A DNA stretch of 64,000 bases from JBBRGK01 sp036741355 (GCA_036741355.1 DAINSK010000005.1:76015-140014); one strand, 5' to 3'. Numbered from the stretch's first letter, positions 9,006 through 17,987 are shown. The notes: a model not told the origin generated them from the sequence alone. Translations and numbers: made by a program.

Positions 9006-9368
9006 TTAAACCCTCGCTACTGGCAATACTACCGCGGCGAGCAAGTCCGCGGGGTCACCCGTCAGGTCGCAGTGACCTTTCCTGTTAATTGGACCCCGCG
9101 TAACGAACGCGTCCTCCACGAGAACCAATCGCGCGATGAAGTCGCCGATGGGAAAGCCAAGCTCGCGATTTTCGAGTGCGCGAGTGCGGGCAGCTTCGTC
9201 GGTGATGTAGGTTGAGATGGCACGCCATGATGCAAGTTCGGCCGGCGTCGGCCGAGGCTTGCGCAGCGGTTTACCGAGTGCTTCATACGACATGAAGTCG
9301 CGTAACGTGGGAGGGTCGCTCTCTACCACTCGGTAGAACGTGCGGGGCTCTGGTGCTTCCACGAACAA
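9006..9368 (-). CDS. Hypothetical protein with FYRVV...PPTLRDF motif
   Basis: A 120-residue soluble protein. The N-terminal pattern TFYRVVESDPPTLRDFMSYE and the later TDEAARTRALENRELG followed by GDFIARLVL recall uncharacterised proteins found beside other small genes in Chloroflexota and Actinobacteria. The fold looks like a compact beta-rich domain possibly related to ART/RES-like toxins, but I see no catalytic signature and do not claim that. It is upstream of the 74-residue gene in the same direction. The start at 9368 is the only early ATG. Confidence 0.65.
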   Translation of the reverse strand: MFVEAPEPRTFYRVVESDPPTLRDFMSYEALGKPLRKPRPTPAELASWRAISTYITDEAARTRALENRELGFPIGDFIARLVLVEDAFVTRGPINRKGHCDLTGDPADLLAAVVLPVARV

Positions 9369-9546
9369 TGGCTCCCGCTGATAATGTCGGCGGAGACCTC
9401 TCCCGCCATCGTTGTGATCGTCCGTTGGAGCGCCGTTTGTCGCGGTTTCCTGCCAGCCTGGTCCACGTCATCGGCCAATCACGCCGGGGAACTCGCGGAG
9501 CCGGGCAATATTGAGGCCCGGCTTGGCATAGGTCACGCCAAACCGT

Positions 9547-10269
9547 TCACCGTTCGTCGGCAGGATCGGGCGGCCGATAGCTGCGCAGCCGTGACGGTAA
9601 ATCGCTCAGGGGGTATGTGCGGACGCCGATTCGGGGGTCTTCGTCGAGCAGGCTGGCGGCGTGTGGGGGACGGGCTCGGATCCAGATGGTGAGTAAATGC
9701 TGATGCACCGCGTCGAGCACGACTTGCCCCGTACCGCCTGCCCCGCTTGCCTCCTGCCCATTCCACACGGCCAGCAGCAGGTCGCTCTCCGCGACGAGCC
9801 GCCGTCCAACGGCAACGTACGCGTCCGTCTCGACGGGTGCTTGCCGCCGCCTGCCGGCTAACTCGACCACGCCAGTAGCGGCTGCAAGCAGTCTTTCAAA
9901 GGCGCGGCGAGACTCCGCGGTCGGGAAATCCTGCAGGTATTGCTCGCGTGGGAACGGGAGCAGTGCGTGCAGCGCGTAACCCAGCAGGAGCCCCTCTTCG
10001 GCAACAATGCGATCGGAGCCTTCCGCAAGCGGCGAGACGATAATTAGCCCGGCAGGAGACGCGGCGGACTGGGTCAACTCCCGCCGAATGAGCTCAAGGC
10101 AGATGCGTATCTGCCGCCGCAGCAGGGGCAGGTCGGCAGCTTCGAGTCCCGGTGGCCGGTGGCCGGTCACACCGATTCGAAAGGCAGGGACAGAGGCCGC
10201 GGTTCCGGCCCCCAGCGGCGAAGTCCTTTCGATGGGCACCCGCTCCTCCATGCGGCGATGGGTGGCCAT
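9547..10269 (-). CDS. SLOG-superfamily nucleotide-sensing protein
   Basis: A 240-residue protein with a Rossmann-like SLOG (LOG/Smf/DprA) domain. Diagnostic pieces are RIGVTGHRPPGL near residue 31, SPLAEGSDRIVAEEGLLLGY in the middle, FPREQYLQDF, and VAESDLLLAVWNGQEASGAG followed by GTGQVV. SLOG domains are known as sensors or processors of nucleotide-derived ligands in conflict systems such as Thoeris (ThsA) and SLATT-associated systems. The ATG at 10269 is preferred over earlier in-frame codons because of a GAGGCGGGGG site directly upstream. It is divergent from the PfkB-AAA gene and 2.6 kb from a TIR-STAND gene, which supports a defence-like context. The exact ligand is unknown. Confidence 0.82.
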   Translation of the reverse strand: MATHRRMEERVPIERTSPLGAGTAASVPAFRIGVTGHRPPGLEAADLPLLRRQIRICLELIRRELTQSAASPAGLIIVSPLAEGSDRIVAEEGLLLGYALHALLPFPREQYLQDFPTAESRRAFERLLAAATGVVELAGRRRQAPVETDAYVAVGRRLVAESDLLLAVWNGQEASGAGGTGQVVLDAVHQHLLTIWIRARPPHAASLLDEDPRIGVRTYPLSDLPSRLRSYRPPDPADER

Positions 10270-10383
10270 CACCCCCGCCTCACCGTACCATGATCGATGC
10301 AAGGTTCCACAGACCTTGCGCCGGAAGGGGCCGCAATTGCATTCACCATGCGAACAAACCCGCGTCATGGGAGTTTGACAGCG

Positions 10384-12447
10384 ATGCCCGACTTGCCCGA
10401 CGCCACAATTCAGGTCGTAGGCGATGCGACGGTAGATTGGATGCTGGTGAGTGCCGCTCGCAACCAGGACCGGAGCAGCGCCGCGTGGGAGTCCACAACC
10501 CCCGTCCGCATTGTGGCGGCGCCGGGAGGTACGGCCTTCCTGAGCGGTCTCCTGGCACAGATGTGCGCCGGGCAGCAGGGCGCACCTACGCGGGTCTCGG
10601 TGCACGGCATTACCCTGTCGCAGCAAACCATGCTCGACCCTCAGCAGAGTCCTCTCACGCGTAGTTTTACGGTCTGGGACAGCTTCCCGGCAGAGGCCGG
10701 CAGCACGCAGCGTGCCTGCCGCATCCGCGAATTCGTCGGGCAACAGCACGGTACACCAGACAATGCGCCTGCTGAGCCCCAGGCCGAGGCAACGTCACCG
10801 ACCTGCCTGGTGATCGACGACACGAACCTTGGCTTTCGGAACGACCCGATGGCGTGGCCTGCCTGCCTCCGAGGAGAGCTGCCGCCCCCGTCGCACATCG
10901 TCCTGCGGATCACCAATCCGATTGCTGGTGGACCGCTCTGGGAAACCCTCATACGCCGCTGTCCAGAGCGGCTGACGGTCTTGCTTACCGTCGCCGATCT
11001 GCGCAAGGAGTACGCCGCCGTCGGCCAGCCGCTGTCGTGGGAGCGGACAAGCAGCGAGGTGCTGCGCGCCGTGCGAAACCGACCGGAACTGGCGTCCGTC
11101 GCGCGGGTAGTCGTTACATTGGGGTTGAGCGGTGCGGTGATCATCGAACCCCAGGGCTCCTCCACCATGGTGTTTGACCCCACTCATCAGGAGGGCGACT
11201 GGGAGCGGCACCGTCCCGGTGGCTCACTCGGGCTGGGCGTCGCCATGACCACCGCGCTCGCCTACGCTTGTGCATGCGCGCCACACCAGCCAGCATGGGC
11301 GAAGGCGGCGGCGAGGGGCCTGCAGGCGGCGCGACTGGTGCACGTGCGCGGTTTTCTGCAAGTGGACGAACCAGAGGGCGCTCGATCAGGCTTTCCGGGC
11401 CGTGAGGCAGCCCGCGTACTCCGCGGTGACGCGGACGACGACACCTTCCACACGGTCACGATACCGGAGGACGAGCAGTGGAACATGTTCGCGACAGCGT
11501 TCCCCGATGGGTACGCCGCGGCAGCACGGAGCATTCTGCTGGATGGCGAGGAGGCGGCCGGCCGTGACCTTCCTCTTGAGCGCATGGGCATTTGGTCCTC
11601 GATGGACCGCACGGAGATTGAGAGCATCCGCAGTGTGCGCACGATCATGCGCGAATACGTCGAGCAAGGCAGTGGCAAACGGCCACTCAGCATCGCTGTA
11701 TTTGGCACGCCCGGTTCGGGCAAATCGTTTGCAATAACGCAAATGGCGCATGCCTGGGGTTCCGCAACGTCGCCGGTAGCCGTACTGGAGTTCAACCTTT
11801 CGCAGATGGGCACGTCCGATGAACTACCACGTGCCCTGCAACAGGTACGCGATTGCACTGTGACAGGCCGGTTGCCGGTGGTCTTCTGGGATGAGTTCGA
11901 CGCGGTGCTGGGTGGACGCGAGCTCGGCTGGCTGGCCTCGTTCCTCGCGCCGATGCAGGATGGCGTCTTTTTCGAAGGGGGCACGGCACACCCGATCGGT
12001 GCGGCGATTTTTGTCTTTGCCGGGGGCACGCATGCCACGATGGCCAGCTTCCAGGCGCGGGCAGCAGAGATTGCAGGGGCGAAGGCAACCGACTTTCTCA
12101 GCCGGCTGCGCGGCTACGTGGACGTGCTTGGACCGAATCCCGCCGATAGCGCCGATCAGGCGTTCGTACTGCGGCGGGCGTTGATGCTGCGGGCGATGCT
12201 GCGTCAGCGGGCACCTCAGATTTTTACAGCGGGCAGACCGAGCATTGACCCCGGCATTGTGCGAGCGTTCTTACACGTAGATACCTATCTGCACGGTGCC
12301 CGGTCGATGGAGTCGCTGCTCGACATGAGTTCGCTATCAGGCAAACTACGGTACGAGCGCTCGGCGCTTCCCGCCCGTCACCAGCTGAGCCTGCACGTGA
12401 ACGCCGATGCCTTCCTTGCGCTCCTGGAGGCGGAAACGACGCCCTAG
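10384..12447 (+). CDS. PfkB/ribokinase-like domain fused to AAA+ ATPase
   Basis: A 687-residue two-part protein. The N-terminal half looks like a carbohydrate-kinase (PfkB) fold: VVGDATVDWMLV, APGGTAFLSGLLAQM, VVVTLGLSGAVIIEP, and RPGGSLGLGVAMTTALAYA where active kinases have GAGD; the catalytic Asp appears replaced. The C-terminal half is AAA+: Walker A FGTPGSGKS at about residue 440 and Walker B VVFWDEFDAV near 500, followed by FVFAGGTH in the sensor region and DFLSRLRGYVDVLG. I picked the ATG at 10384, where the PfkB domain begins, although longer starts exist upstream. It is divergent from the SLOG gene across about 110 bases, suggesting a shared promoter region and joint function. A degenerate kinase domain suggests ligand sensing controlling the ATPase. 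Confidence 0.8.
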   Translation: MPDLPDATIQVVGDATVDWMLVSAARNQDRSSAAWESTTPVRIVAAPGGTAFLSGLLAQMCAGQQGAPTRVSVHGITLSQQTMLDPQQSPLTRSFTVWDSFPAEAGSTQRACRIREFVGQQHGTPDNAPAEPQAEATSPTCLVIDDTNLGFRNDPMAWPACLRGELPPPSHIVLRITNPIAGGPLWETLIRRCPERLTVLLTVADLRKEYAAVGQPLSWERTSSEVLRAVRNRPELASVARVVVTLGLSGAVIIEPQGSSTMVFDPTHQEGDWERHRPGGSLGLGVAMTTALAYACACAPHQPAWAKAAARGLQAARLVHVRGFLQVDEPEGARSGFPGREAARVLRGDADDDTFHTVTIPEDEQWNMFATAFPDGYAAAARSILLDGEEAAGRDLPLERMGIWSSMDRTEIESIRSVRTIMREYVEQGSGKRPLSIAVFGTPGSGKSFAITQMAHAWGSATSPVAVLEFNLSQMGTSDELPRALQQVRDCTVTGRLPVVFWDEFDAVLGGRELGWLASFLAPMQDGVFFEGGTAHPIGAAIFVFAGGTHATMASFQARAAEIAGAKATDFLSRLRGYVDVLGPNPADSADQAFVLRRALMLRAMLRQRAPQIFTAGRPSIDPGIVRAFLHVDTYLHGARSMESLLDMSSLSGKLRYERSALPARHQLSLHVNADAFLALLEAETTP

Positions 12448-12469
12448 AACAACGGCTGTTCGCGCGCGC

Positions 12470-12580
12470 CGCCCGGCGACTGAAGTCGCGGGCTCAGCAG
12501 ACGAAGTCCGCCGCCGCGGACTGGCCCAACCGGCGCAGGCCGGTTTCGTTAGCCAAGCCCGCGGTTTCCACCGCCGGGCG
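12470..12580. repeat. Dispersed palindromic repeat, copy A
   Basis: About 111 bases bounded by imperfect 26-base inverted ends (left arm CGCCCGGCGACTGAAGTCGC, right arm its near complement). It contains inner palindromic blocks around AAGTCCGCC...GCGGACT and CCGGCGCAGGCCGG. Two fuller copies lie at 42725-42861 and 42914-43031. It sits just after the PfkB-AAA gene, where it could also act as a transcript end. The remaining intergenic DNA to 12877 shows no gene. Confidence 0.85.
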
Positions 12581-12877
12581 ATCGGGCGGGCTATCTCCTG
12601 CGCGAATTGCGCAAAACGTTGACGGATGGCCTTTTGTGCTGGCCAAGGGCCGTTGCTTTGGGCCGAAGCCCGACGGCACTGTGGCTGTGCGCCCGGTCAT
12701 GCTGCGCCGTTGGTCATTCTACCTGGTCAAGGTTCGGTTGCGCCGTGGTGCACTTCCATTGCCGGCGGTTCGCCACCGGACTATGCTGGCAACGGCCCGG
12801 CAGTTGGTGCGCCGCCCGCCGTGATCGGGTCCGACCGGCTGACGTGACTAATTTGCTCCCGCAGGAAAGGGCACGGC

Positions 12878-13258
12878 ATGGCCGGCCAGGCCGCCACATC
12901 AGTGGCATATGTCTTCCTCTCCTACGCCTCGGCAGATCGTGAGCGTGCGCTTCACGTTGCCGATACGTTGAAGGCGGCAGGCGTGCCGTGCTGGCTCGAC
13001 CAGCAGGCGATCGCCGGCGGCAGCAGCTGGGGCAGCGAGATCGTGGAGGGCATCAAAGGCTGTGCGGCATTACTCATCCTCTGCAGCAACGCCGCCATGC
13101 AGTCGCGCAATGTCAAGCAAGAGATCCAGCTCGCCTGGCGGTTTGAGCGGGCGTATGTGCCCGTACTGCTAGAACCGGTTGAGTTCCCGGAGCACGTGCT
13201 CTATTTCCTGGAAGGCTGGCAGTGGGTGGAGGTCCTGGACCTGCCGCAACAGGTCTAG
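12878..13258 (+). CDS. TIR domain (N-terminal part of an amber-split TIR-STAND gene)
   Basis: A 126-residue TIR domain: VFLSYASADRERALHVADTL at the N terminus, then GVPCWLDQQAIAGGSSWGSE, ALLILCSNAAMQSRNVKQEI and YVPVLLEPVEFP. TIR domains bind or hydrolyse NAD or act as assembly modules in immunity. The frame ends at a TAG (13256-13258) right after WQWVEVLDLPQQV, and the same frame continues as LPVLLKALARLGVAG, which is the usual tail of this TIR subfamily. The stop therefore interrupts a single gene continuing to 16183. The ATG has AAAGG upstream. Either the TIR is now free-standing or the gene is broken. Confidence 0.85.
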   Translation: MAGQAATSVAYVFLSYASADRERALHVADTLKAAGVPCWLDQQAIAGGSSWGSEIVEGIKGCAALLILCSNAAMQSRNVKQEIQLAWRFERAYVPVLLEPVEFPEHVLYFLEGWQWVEVLDLPQQV

Positions 13259-13333
13259 CTGCCCGTCCTGCTCAAGGCGCTCGCCCGTCTCGGTGTTGCC
13301 GGCCCGCTCGAACCGCCCACTGAATCCGCAGGC

Positions 13334-16183
13334 GTGGTGCCGGTCGAGAGCGCATCCGACGTCACCGGCCCCGGCCCGACGGATTCGCCGCTACAGTCAC
13401 TTTCCCTGGAGCGCGTGTTTGCCGGCAGAGAAGCGGAGTTGCAGGCGCTGCGCCGGCGCTTCGACCAGGCCGTCGCGGGGAGCGGCGGGCTGGTAACGGT
13501 GGCCGGAGAGCCGGGGATCGGCAAGACCCGGATCGTACAGGAGTTCGCCGAGCATGCCCGCGAGGCCGGCGCCGTCGTGCTCTGGGGCCGTTGCTACGAG
13601 GGCGACTGGGCGCCGCCCTACGGCCCGTGGGTAGAGGCGCTCTCCGCGTATGTCCGGAGTGTTGAACCGGACCAGCTTGCCCGGGAGCTCGGCCCGGGCG
13701 CCCCACCCATCGCCCGCCTCGTGCCGGCGGTCGCTGCCGTGCTGCCAGACGTGTCCCCTCCCGCTCCCATAAGCCCGGATGAGGAGCGCTTCCGCCTCTA
13801 CGACGCCGTCACGCAGCTTCTGCTCGCCGCCGCGCGGACGCGTCCGGTTGTGCTGGTGCTGGATGACCTGCACTGGGCCGATCGGGATTCCGTGGGTTTG
13901 CTCCGCCATGTGGCCCGCTTCGCCGTCACCGCGCCGCTGCTGATCGTGGGCAACTACCGCGATGTGGACCTGGACCGCCGGCATCCGCTGGCAGAGGCGC
14001 TCACCACGTTGCGACGCGAACGCGGGTTCGAGCGCATTCTCCTGCGTGGGCTGGGGCGCGAGCAGGTGCAAGGGATGCTCGACGAGCTGGCCGGCCACGC
14101 GGTGGCAGCGCCGTTCGTCGATGTGCTCTATCGGGAGACGGAGGGCAACCCCTTCTTCCTTGGCGAGGTGCTGCTGAATCTGCAGGAGGAGGGGGTGATC
14201 GAACGCCGCGACGGACTCTGGGTGAGCACCGTCGGCGGCGTGGAGCACATGAGCATACCGGAGGGCGTTCGCGACGTGGTCGGCAAGCGCCTCTCCCGCC
14301 TGAGCGAGGAAACCAATCGCGTTCTCGGCCTGGCGTCCGTCTTCACCGGCGGGTTCCGCTTCGCCGTGCTGGCGGAACTGGCGAAGCTGGACGAGGAGCG
14401 GTTGCTGGACTGCATCGACGAGGCGCTCGCCGCCCAACTGCTGCGCACCGCCGACGGGCGCAGCGAAACATATGACTTTGTCCACGCCCTGATTCGCCGC
14501 ACGCTCTACGACGAGCTCTCGGCCAGCCGCCGCGTGCGGTTGCACCGCCAGATCGCCGAGGCGCTGGAGCGGGTCTACATGGGAGCATCCGGGGGCGAAG
14601 GCGGGTCCGGCGACACGGGAACGGCGGACGCGTTCCAGGGTGAGCCGGCCGGGCCGGCGGGGGCGCGGGTGGCGACCGTGGTCGACGACCTCGCCTACCA
14701 CTACCACGAGTCCGCGGCGATAGCAGGCGCCGAGCGCGGCGTACGCTATGCCCTGCTCGCCGCGGAGCGGGCGGAGGCGCGGGCGGCCTGGGAACAAACC
14801 GTCACCATGCTCCGCTGGGCGCTGGAGTTGCTACCGGAGGGGGACCCCCGCCGCGCCCGCCTACTCGCGCGGTTGGCGCTGGCGCTCGCCTGGCTGCTGG
14901 AGTTTGAAGAAGCGGCCTCCACCGCCCGTCACGCCGCGGCGCTGATCGCGGCGGACGAAGGCGACACAGCCGCGGCAATTTATCTTCGCGACGTGGCGGT
15001 CGCACTCGGTCAGGCGGGGAGCGTCCGCGCAGCGTGGAGCCTGGCCGCGGACGGTCTGCGCTACGCGGGCGACCGGCGGGACGTGCCCTGGGCGTACTTC
15101 AAGACGTTGGATCTCGACCGCCGCGACGCTGAGGATCCCGCCTACATCGGCCTAGTCGTGGCGACGCCCGAACGGGAGGCCGTGTGGCAAATAACGGATG
15201 GCCAGCCGGTGGATGTGGGGGTCATGAATCTCTACCGGCCGTATGCGTCGGCGGCGGGGATCCGGCTCCGCCTCCCGGTGCTGGAGCGTGCGGGCGACGA
15301 TTTCCAGCTCTCCGTAATAAAGACATTCTTGCTCGGGGAGTACCGCGAGGCGCTGGCTATCTGGGAGGCCCTCGCTGCCCGAAACGAGGCAGAGGGACGG
15401 ATCAACGAGGCGGGGGCAAACCTTGCCCAAGTCGCCCGCTGCCAACTCGTGCTCGGCCACCTGGGCGCAGCCGAAAGCGCCTATGCACGGGGAGTGGCGT
15501 TGAGCAAGCGTGTCCCCGGCGTCAGCAACGCAGCGATCCAGCTCGGCGGGTACCGGGCTGAACGTTGCCTGATGCTCGACGTCGGCTGGGAGGTATGGCT
15601 GGCGGAATTGCAGTCATCGATGGCGGACGGAGCGCCCGAGCGCGCCTGGGTACAGGCTGTCGTCGGCGCACTGACTATGGCCGCACTGGCGCGCCTCGGC
15701 CGAGCGGATGAGGCGCTGGCGCTGTTCCCTGCTGTACTGCCGGCATTGGATCGCGCACCGGTGGGTGTCGGCAACTATCAGTCGCTCGCGTGCAGCATGG
15801 CCGCATCGCTCTGGCTGCTGGGGCGGACCGATCACATCGAGACGATCGAGCAGAACATTAAACGGGGAGTGGTAGACCCCGGCTTCCACCACCCGATGCG
15901 CAACGGGGCGCTCTCGCTCGGCTGGCTGGCCGCCCTGCAAGGTCGAATGGAAGAGGCGCAGGGGTGGTTCAAGCGGGCCCGGGAGGAGCTGGAAACACAG
16001 GGCTGCCGCCCGCTGCGTGCGACCGTGGACTACGACGAGGCGCTCGCGCTCCAACGGGCGGGCTCGCCGGACCTCACCCGTATCGGGTCGCTGCTGGGCG
16101 CGGCCGGGGCGCAGTTCCGATCCCTCGGCATGACCGGCTGGGTGACACGCGCGCGGGCGTTGGAAGAGGCGCTGAGCGCTTGA
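13334..16183 (+). CDS. STAND/MalT-like AAA ATPase with TPR-like C terminus
   Basis: A 949-residue protein in the same frame as the preceding TIR domain. Walker A is GEPGIGKT (near residue 57), Walker B VVLVLDDLHWAD, followed by LLIVGNYRDVD and ETEGNPFFLGEVLL, the AAA_16/MalT-like STAND signature. The C-terminal two thirds are Ala/Leu-rich helices consistent with TPR repeats that bind a trigger. STAND ATPases oligomerise on activation and switch on an attached effector, here TIR. The GTG at 13334 lacks a clear ribosome site, which argues that the frame was originally read through from 12878. A strong hairpin terminator follows at 16197. Confidence 0.87.
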   Translation: MVPVESASDVTGPGPTDSPLQSLSLERVFAGREAELQALRRRFDQAVAGSGGLVTVAGEPGIGKTRIVQEFAEHAREAGAVVLWGRCYEGDWAPPYGPWVEALSAYVRSVEPDQLARELGPGAPPIARLVPAVAAVLPDVSPPAPISPDEERFRLYDAVTQLLLAAARTRPVVLVLDDLHWADRDSVGLLRHVARFAVTAPLLIVGNYRDVDLDRRHPLAEALTTLRRERGFERILLRGLGREQVQGMLDELAGHAVAAPFVDVLYRETEGNPFFLGEVLLNLQEEGVIERRDGLWVSTVGGVEHMSIPEGVRDVVGKRLSRLSEETNRVLGLASVFTGGFRFAVLAELAKLDEERLLDCIDEALAAQLLRTADGRSETYDFVHALIRRTLYDELSASRRVRLHRQIAEALERVYMGASGGEGGSGDTGTADAFQGEPAGPAGARVATVVDDLAYHYHESAAIAGAERGVRYALLAAERAEARAAWEQTVTMLRWALELLPEGDPRRARLLARLALALAWLLEFEEAASTARHAAALIAADEGDTAAAIYLRDVAVALGQAGSVRAAWSLAADGLRYAGDRRDVPWAYFKTLDLDRRDAEDPAYIGLVVATPEREAVWQITDGQPVDVGVMNLYRPYASAAGIRLRLPVLERAGDDFQLSVIKTFLLGEYREALAIWEALAARNEAEGRINEAGANLAQVARCQLVLGHLGAAESAYARGVALSKRVPGVSNAAIQLGGYRAERCLMLDVGWEVWLAELQSSMADGAPERAWVQAVVGALTMAALARLGRADEALALFPAVLPALDRAPVGVGNYQSLACSMAASLWLLGRTDHIETIEQNIKRGVVDPGFHHPMRNGALSLGWLAALQGRMEEAQGWFKRAREELETQGCRPLRATVDYDEALALQRAGSPDLTRIGSLLGAAGAQFRSLGMTGWVTRARALEEALSA

Positions 16184-16196
16184 GCGCAGTAGCGAC

Positions 16197-16237
16197 TGTC
16201 AGCGCGGAGCCCCACAAGGTGTTGCTCCGCGCTGACA
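16197..16237 (+). terminator. Strong hairpin after the STAND gene
   Basis: A perfect 14-base stem (TGTCAGCGCGGAGC paired with its complement) with a 13-base loop lies 14 bases after the STAND stop codon. There is no long T tract, but the position and stability suit transcription termination. Confidence 0.7.
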
Positions 16238-16261
16238 CATATGCGCGGCGGTCAAAGCACA

Positions 16262-16281
16262 GCCCGCCAGAATTGGCGGGC
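16262..16281 (-). terminator. Hairpin beyond the tRNA-Thr 3' fragment
   Basis: The stem GCCCGCC / GGCGGGC with a six-base loop lies about 15 bases past attL on the side where the tRNA-Thr gene ended before the island inserted. It is probably the original tRNA terminator, read leftward. Confidence 0.55.
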
Positions 16282-16296
16282 TTCACGCCTAAATCA

Positions 16297-16344
16297 TGGA
16301 GCCGAAGAAGGGACTCGAACCCCCGACCCGCTCATTACGAATGA
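16297..16344. repeat. attL: 48-bp direct repeat, 3' half of tRNA-Thr
   Basis: These 48 bases are identical to 41811-41858 and correspond to the anticodon arm, T arm, acceptor 3' strand and CCA end of tRNA-Thr(CGU). The match breaks at 16345. Such a 3'-half duplication is what tyrosine recombinases leave when they insert in tRNA genes. The pairing with an integrase next to the other copy makes this the left attachment site. Confidence 0.95.
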
Positions 16345-16425
16345 CGTGAGGCCCGTCCACAGGCGTCCATGCACGCGTGGTCTTGCTCCAAATTGTACAT
16401 CGCCATCCACAAAAGTCCATGCCGG

Positions 16426-16462
16426 TTGGTACACAGGTTGGTACAGAATATCGGTTGGTACA
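16426..16462. promoter_or_regulatory. Integrase arm-type site repeats, left end
   Basis: TTGGTACA occurs three times, at 16426-16433, 16438-16445 and 16455-16462, spaced 12 and 17 bases apart. The same octamer occurs twice at the right end. Direct repeats near both ends of a tyrosine-recombinase element are expected arm-type binding sites. Binding is inferred. Confidence 0.65.
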
Positions 16463-16609
16463 TAGCAACACAGTGTTCGTTACATGAACGGATGTTCATA
16501 TATCGGCGCCAGGCGCGTAGAATAATTGGGCGAAATACCGGCCCCAGCAGTGCCTCGCAGCGACGGCCAACCAGGCAGCGAGCAAGCGGCGAAGAGGAGC
16601 AACCTCGCT

Positions 16610-17248
16610 ATGACAACGCCTCCGACTGGCGCACAATCGGGGGAATTACCGTCTCGGCAGGTGCGCTGCCCGTGCTGCAACGAACTGACCAGCGAAGTAA
16701 CCCAGACCCCCATCACTTGGACCGACCGATCCGGCCAAACCCAGATTCATCAGGTATGCCCACACTGTTACAGCGCCTTCAAAATGGCAAAGGATGGGGG
16801 GTCGCGCTTCCTCTTCTCGGATCGGCTCAATGCCGGCGAGATAAGCCGACGCTGGCATGATGACGACGGGGTAACGGTACCGCTTGACGAGGAAGCCCGC
16901 CCCGCTATGCCGAGCGACTACAACCCTCCGACCTTTGGGCACGCCCTGACGAAGGCCCATACGCACGGTGAGCGACGACAGCCACGACCATCGGGACCAC
17001 CGGATGATCTCACGCACTTGGAAACCTGCCAGTTCTGCGCCGGGTACGTCCGGCATTGCGAAGCGGCGAAGGAGCGAAGGGGCAAAGCTCCGAGCTGGGA
17101 AGAAGTGGTGGGCGACATGGGGTGCTCCACGAGGACACAGCTAAAGGACATGCTGCAACGCCACACGGCCGGGTACCCGACCCACCTGCTTGACCGCCCA
17201 GCGGTGATCCTCCGTTGGGCTTCTCTTATTTCCGTACCAGAGAAATAA
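16610..17248 (+). CDS. Zinc-finger-like hypothetical protein
   Basis: A 212-residue protein with two likely metal-binding pairs near the N terminus (VRCPCCNELT and QVCPHCYSAF) and a later CQFCAGYVRHCEAAKERRG block. The spacing fits two zinc ribbons. The central part is polar with TWTDRSGQTQ and a Pro-rich stretch. The ATG at 16610 is preferred over an earlier in-frame codon because GAGGAG lies ten bases upstream. It is the first gene inside attL and could be a regulator or nucleic-acid-binding protein of the element; I recognise no named family. Confidence 0.6.
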   Translation: MTTPPTGAQSGELPSRQVRCPCCNELTSEVTQTPITWTDRSGQTQIHQVCPHCYSAFKMAKDGGSRFLFSDRLNAGEISRRWHDDDGVTVPLDEEARPAMPSDYNPPTFGHALTKAHTHGERRQPRPSGPPDDLTHLETCQFCAGYVRHCEAAKERRGKAPSWEEVVGDMGCSTRTQLKDMLQRHTAGYPTHLLDRPAVILRWASLISVPEK

Positions 17249-17363
17249 CTCTCACCAATTCGGCCCATTTCGATCTACTTCGAGCGAGTTCGGCCTGACT
17301 TGGCAGGCATGAGCCCGTACGCTGTGAGCACATCGGTTTTTGTGTGTTCATTAGGAGACGCCT

Positions 17364-17549
17364 ATGGATAAGATCGCGGTCCGACCGACCGAGGCGGCGA
17401 AGTTACTTGGTATATCGAGAAGCTTTCTATACGAATTGCTCAAGGCGGGGGAAATTGAGTCCATCCGCCTGGGTGCGGCACGATTAATCCCAGTTCAGAG
17501 CCTCTACCAGTTTGTTGCAAGGCAGCCGAGTGCTGCAGGCGATGCATAG
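17364..17549 (+). CDS. Excisionase-family HTH protein
   Basis: A 61-residue winged-helix protein: VRPTEAAKLLGISRSFLYEL, then LLKAGEIESIRLGAARLIPV. This is the helix-turn-helix and wing of the MerR-like excisionase (HTH_17) family, which bends DNA in recombination or represses promoters. TAGGAG lies directly before the start. It stands apart from the integrase operon at the other end of the element, so it may be a regulator instead of the excisionase. Confidence 0.85.
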   Translation: MDKIAVRPTEAAKLLGISRSFLYELLKAGEIESIRLGAARLIPVQSLYQFVARQPSAAGDA

Positions 17550-17714
17550 TCAGGGGAGCGGCCGGGATCCCGTACCCGATATTGCCCTGCCAACGGTCAC
17601 GGACATCCGTTGCTACCAAGCTAAGTAACTGCGTTGAGAACTGATGAGCCCTAATTCGGGACAACGGTGTACGAACGTGGAAGAATATAGCGAGAACATG
17701 AACGATTTAAGGTA

Positions 17715-17987
17715 ATGATGACGATGAACCATATCGACTATGAACCCCTTGTCTACACGATGGAGGAAGCCGCACGCTTGTGTCGTATGTCTTATAACGA
17801 GTTCGCTGCACGTGTTGTCTCCGGTGACATTCCGAGCATTCAGCTCAGATCGCGTGGGAAGCGACGCATCCCAGTAGAAGCCCTGAAAGCATGGGTCGCC
17901 TCGCTCGTCGCTATAACTACTCCTGTATCCGATTCCAATAGCATTACGCCGTCTAAAGAAGTGGGTATCGCAGTCATGGAACAATAA
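17715..17987 (+). CDS. Excisionase-like HTH protein, divergent
   Basis: A 90-residue protein. YTMEEAARLCRMSYNEFAA and VVSGDIPSIQLRSRGKRRIP form the helix-turn-helix and wing of the HTH_17 class, followed by a short hydrophobic helix and a polar tail. Three ATG codons lie close together; the first at 17715 is taken and 17724 is possible. It follows the preceding HTH gene by 165 bases and shares its orientation. Codon use is less GC-rich than in the flanks. Confidence 0.72.
   Translation: MMTMNHIDYEPLVYTMEEAARLCRMSYNEFAARVVSGDIPSIQLRSRGKRRIPVEALKAWVASLVAITTPVSDSNSITPSKEVGIAVMEQ

Noticed and set aside
8743..9368. Toxin-antitoxin system from the two small leftward genes
   Set aside because: Size and pairing fit, but neither protein shows a toxin or antitoxin motif that I can defend.
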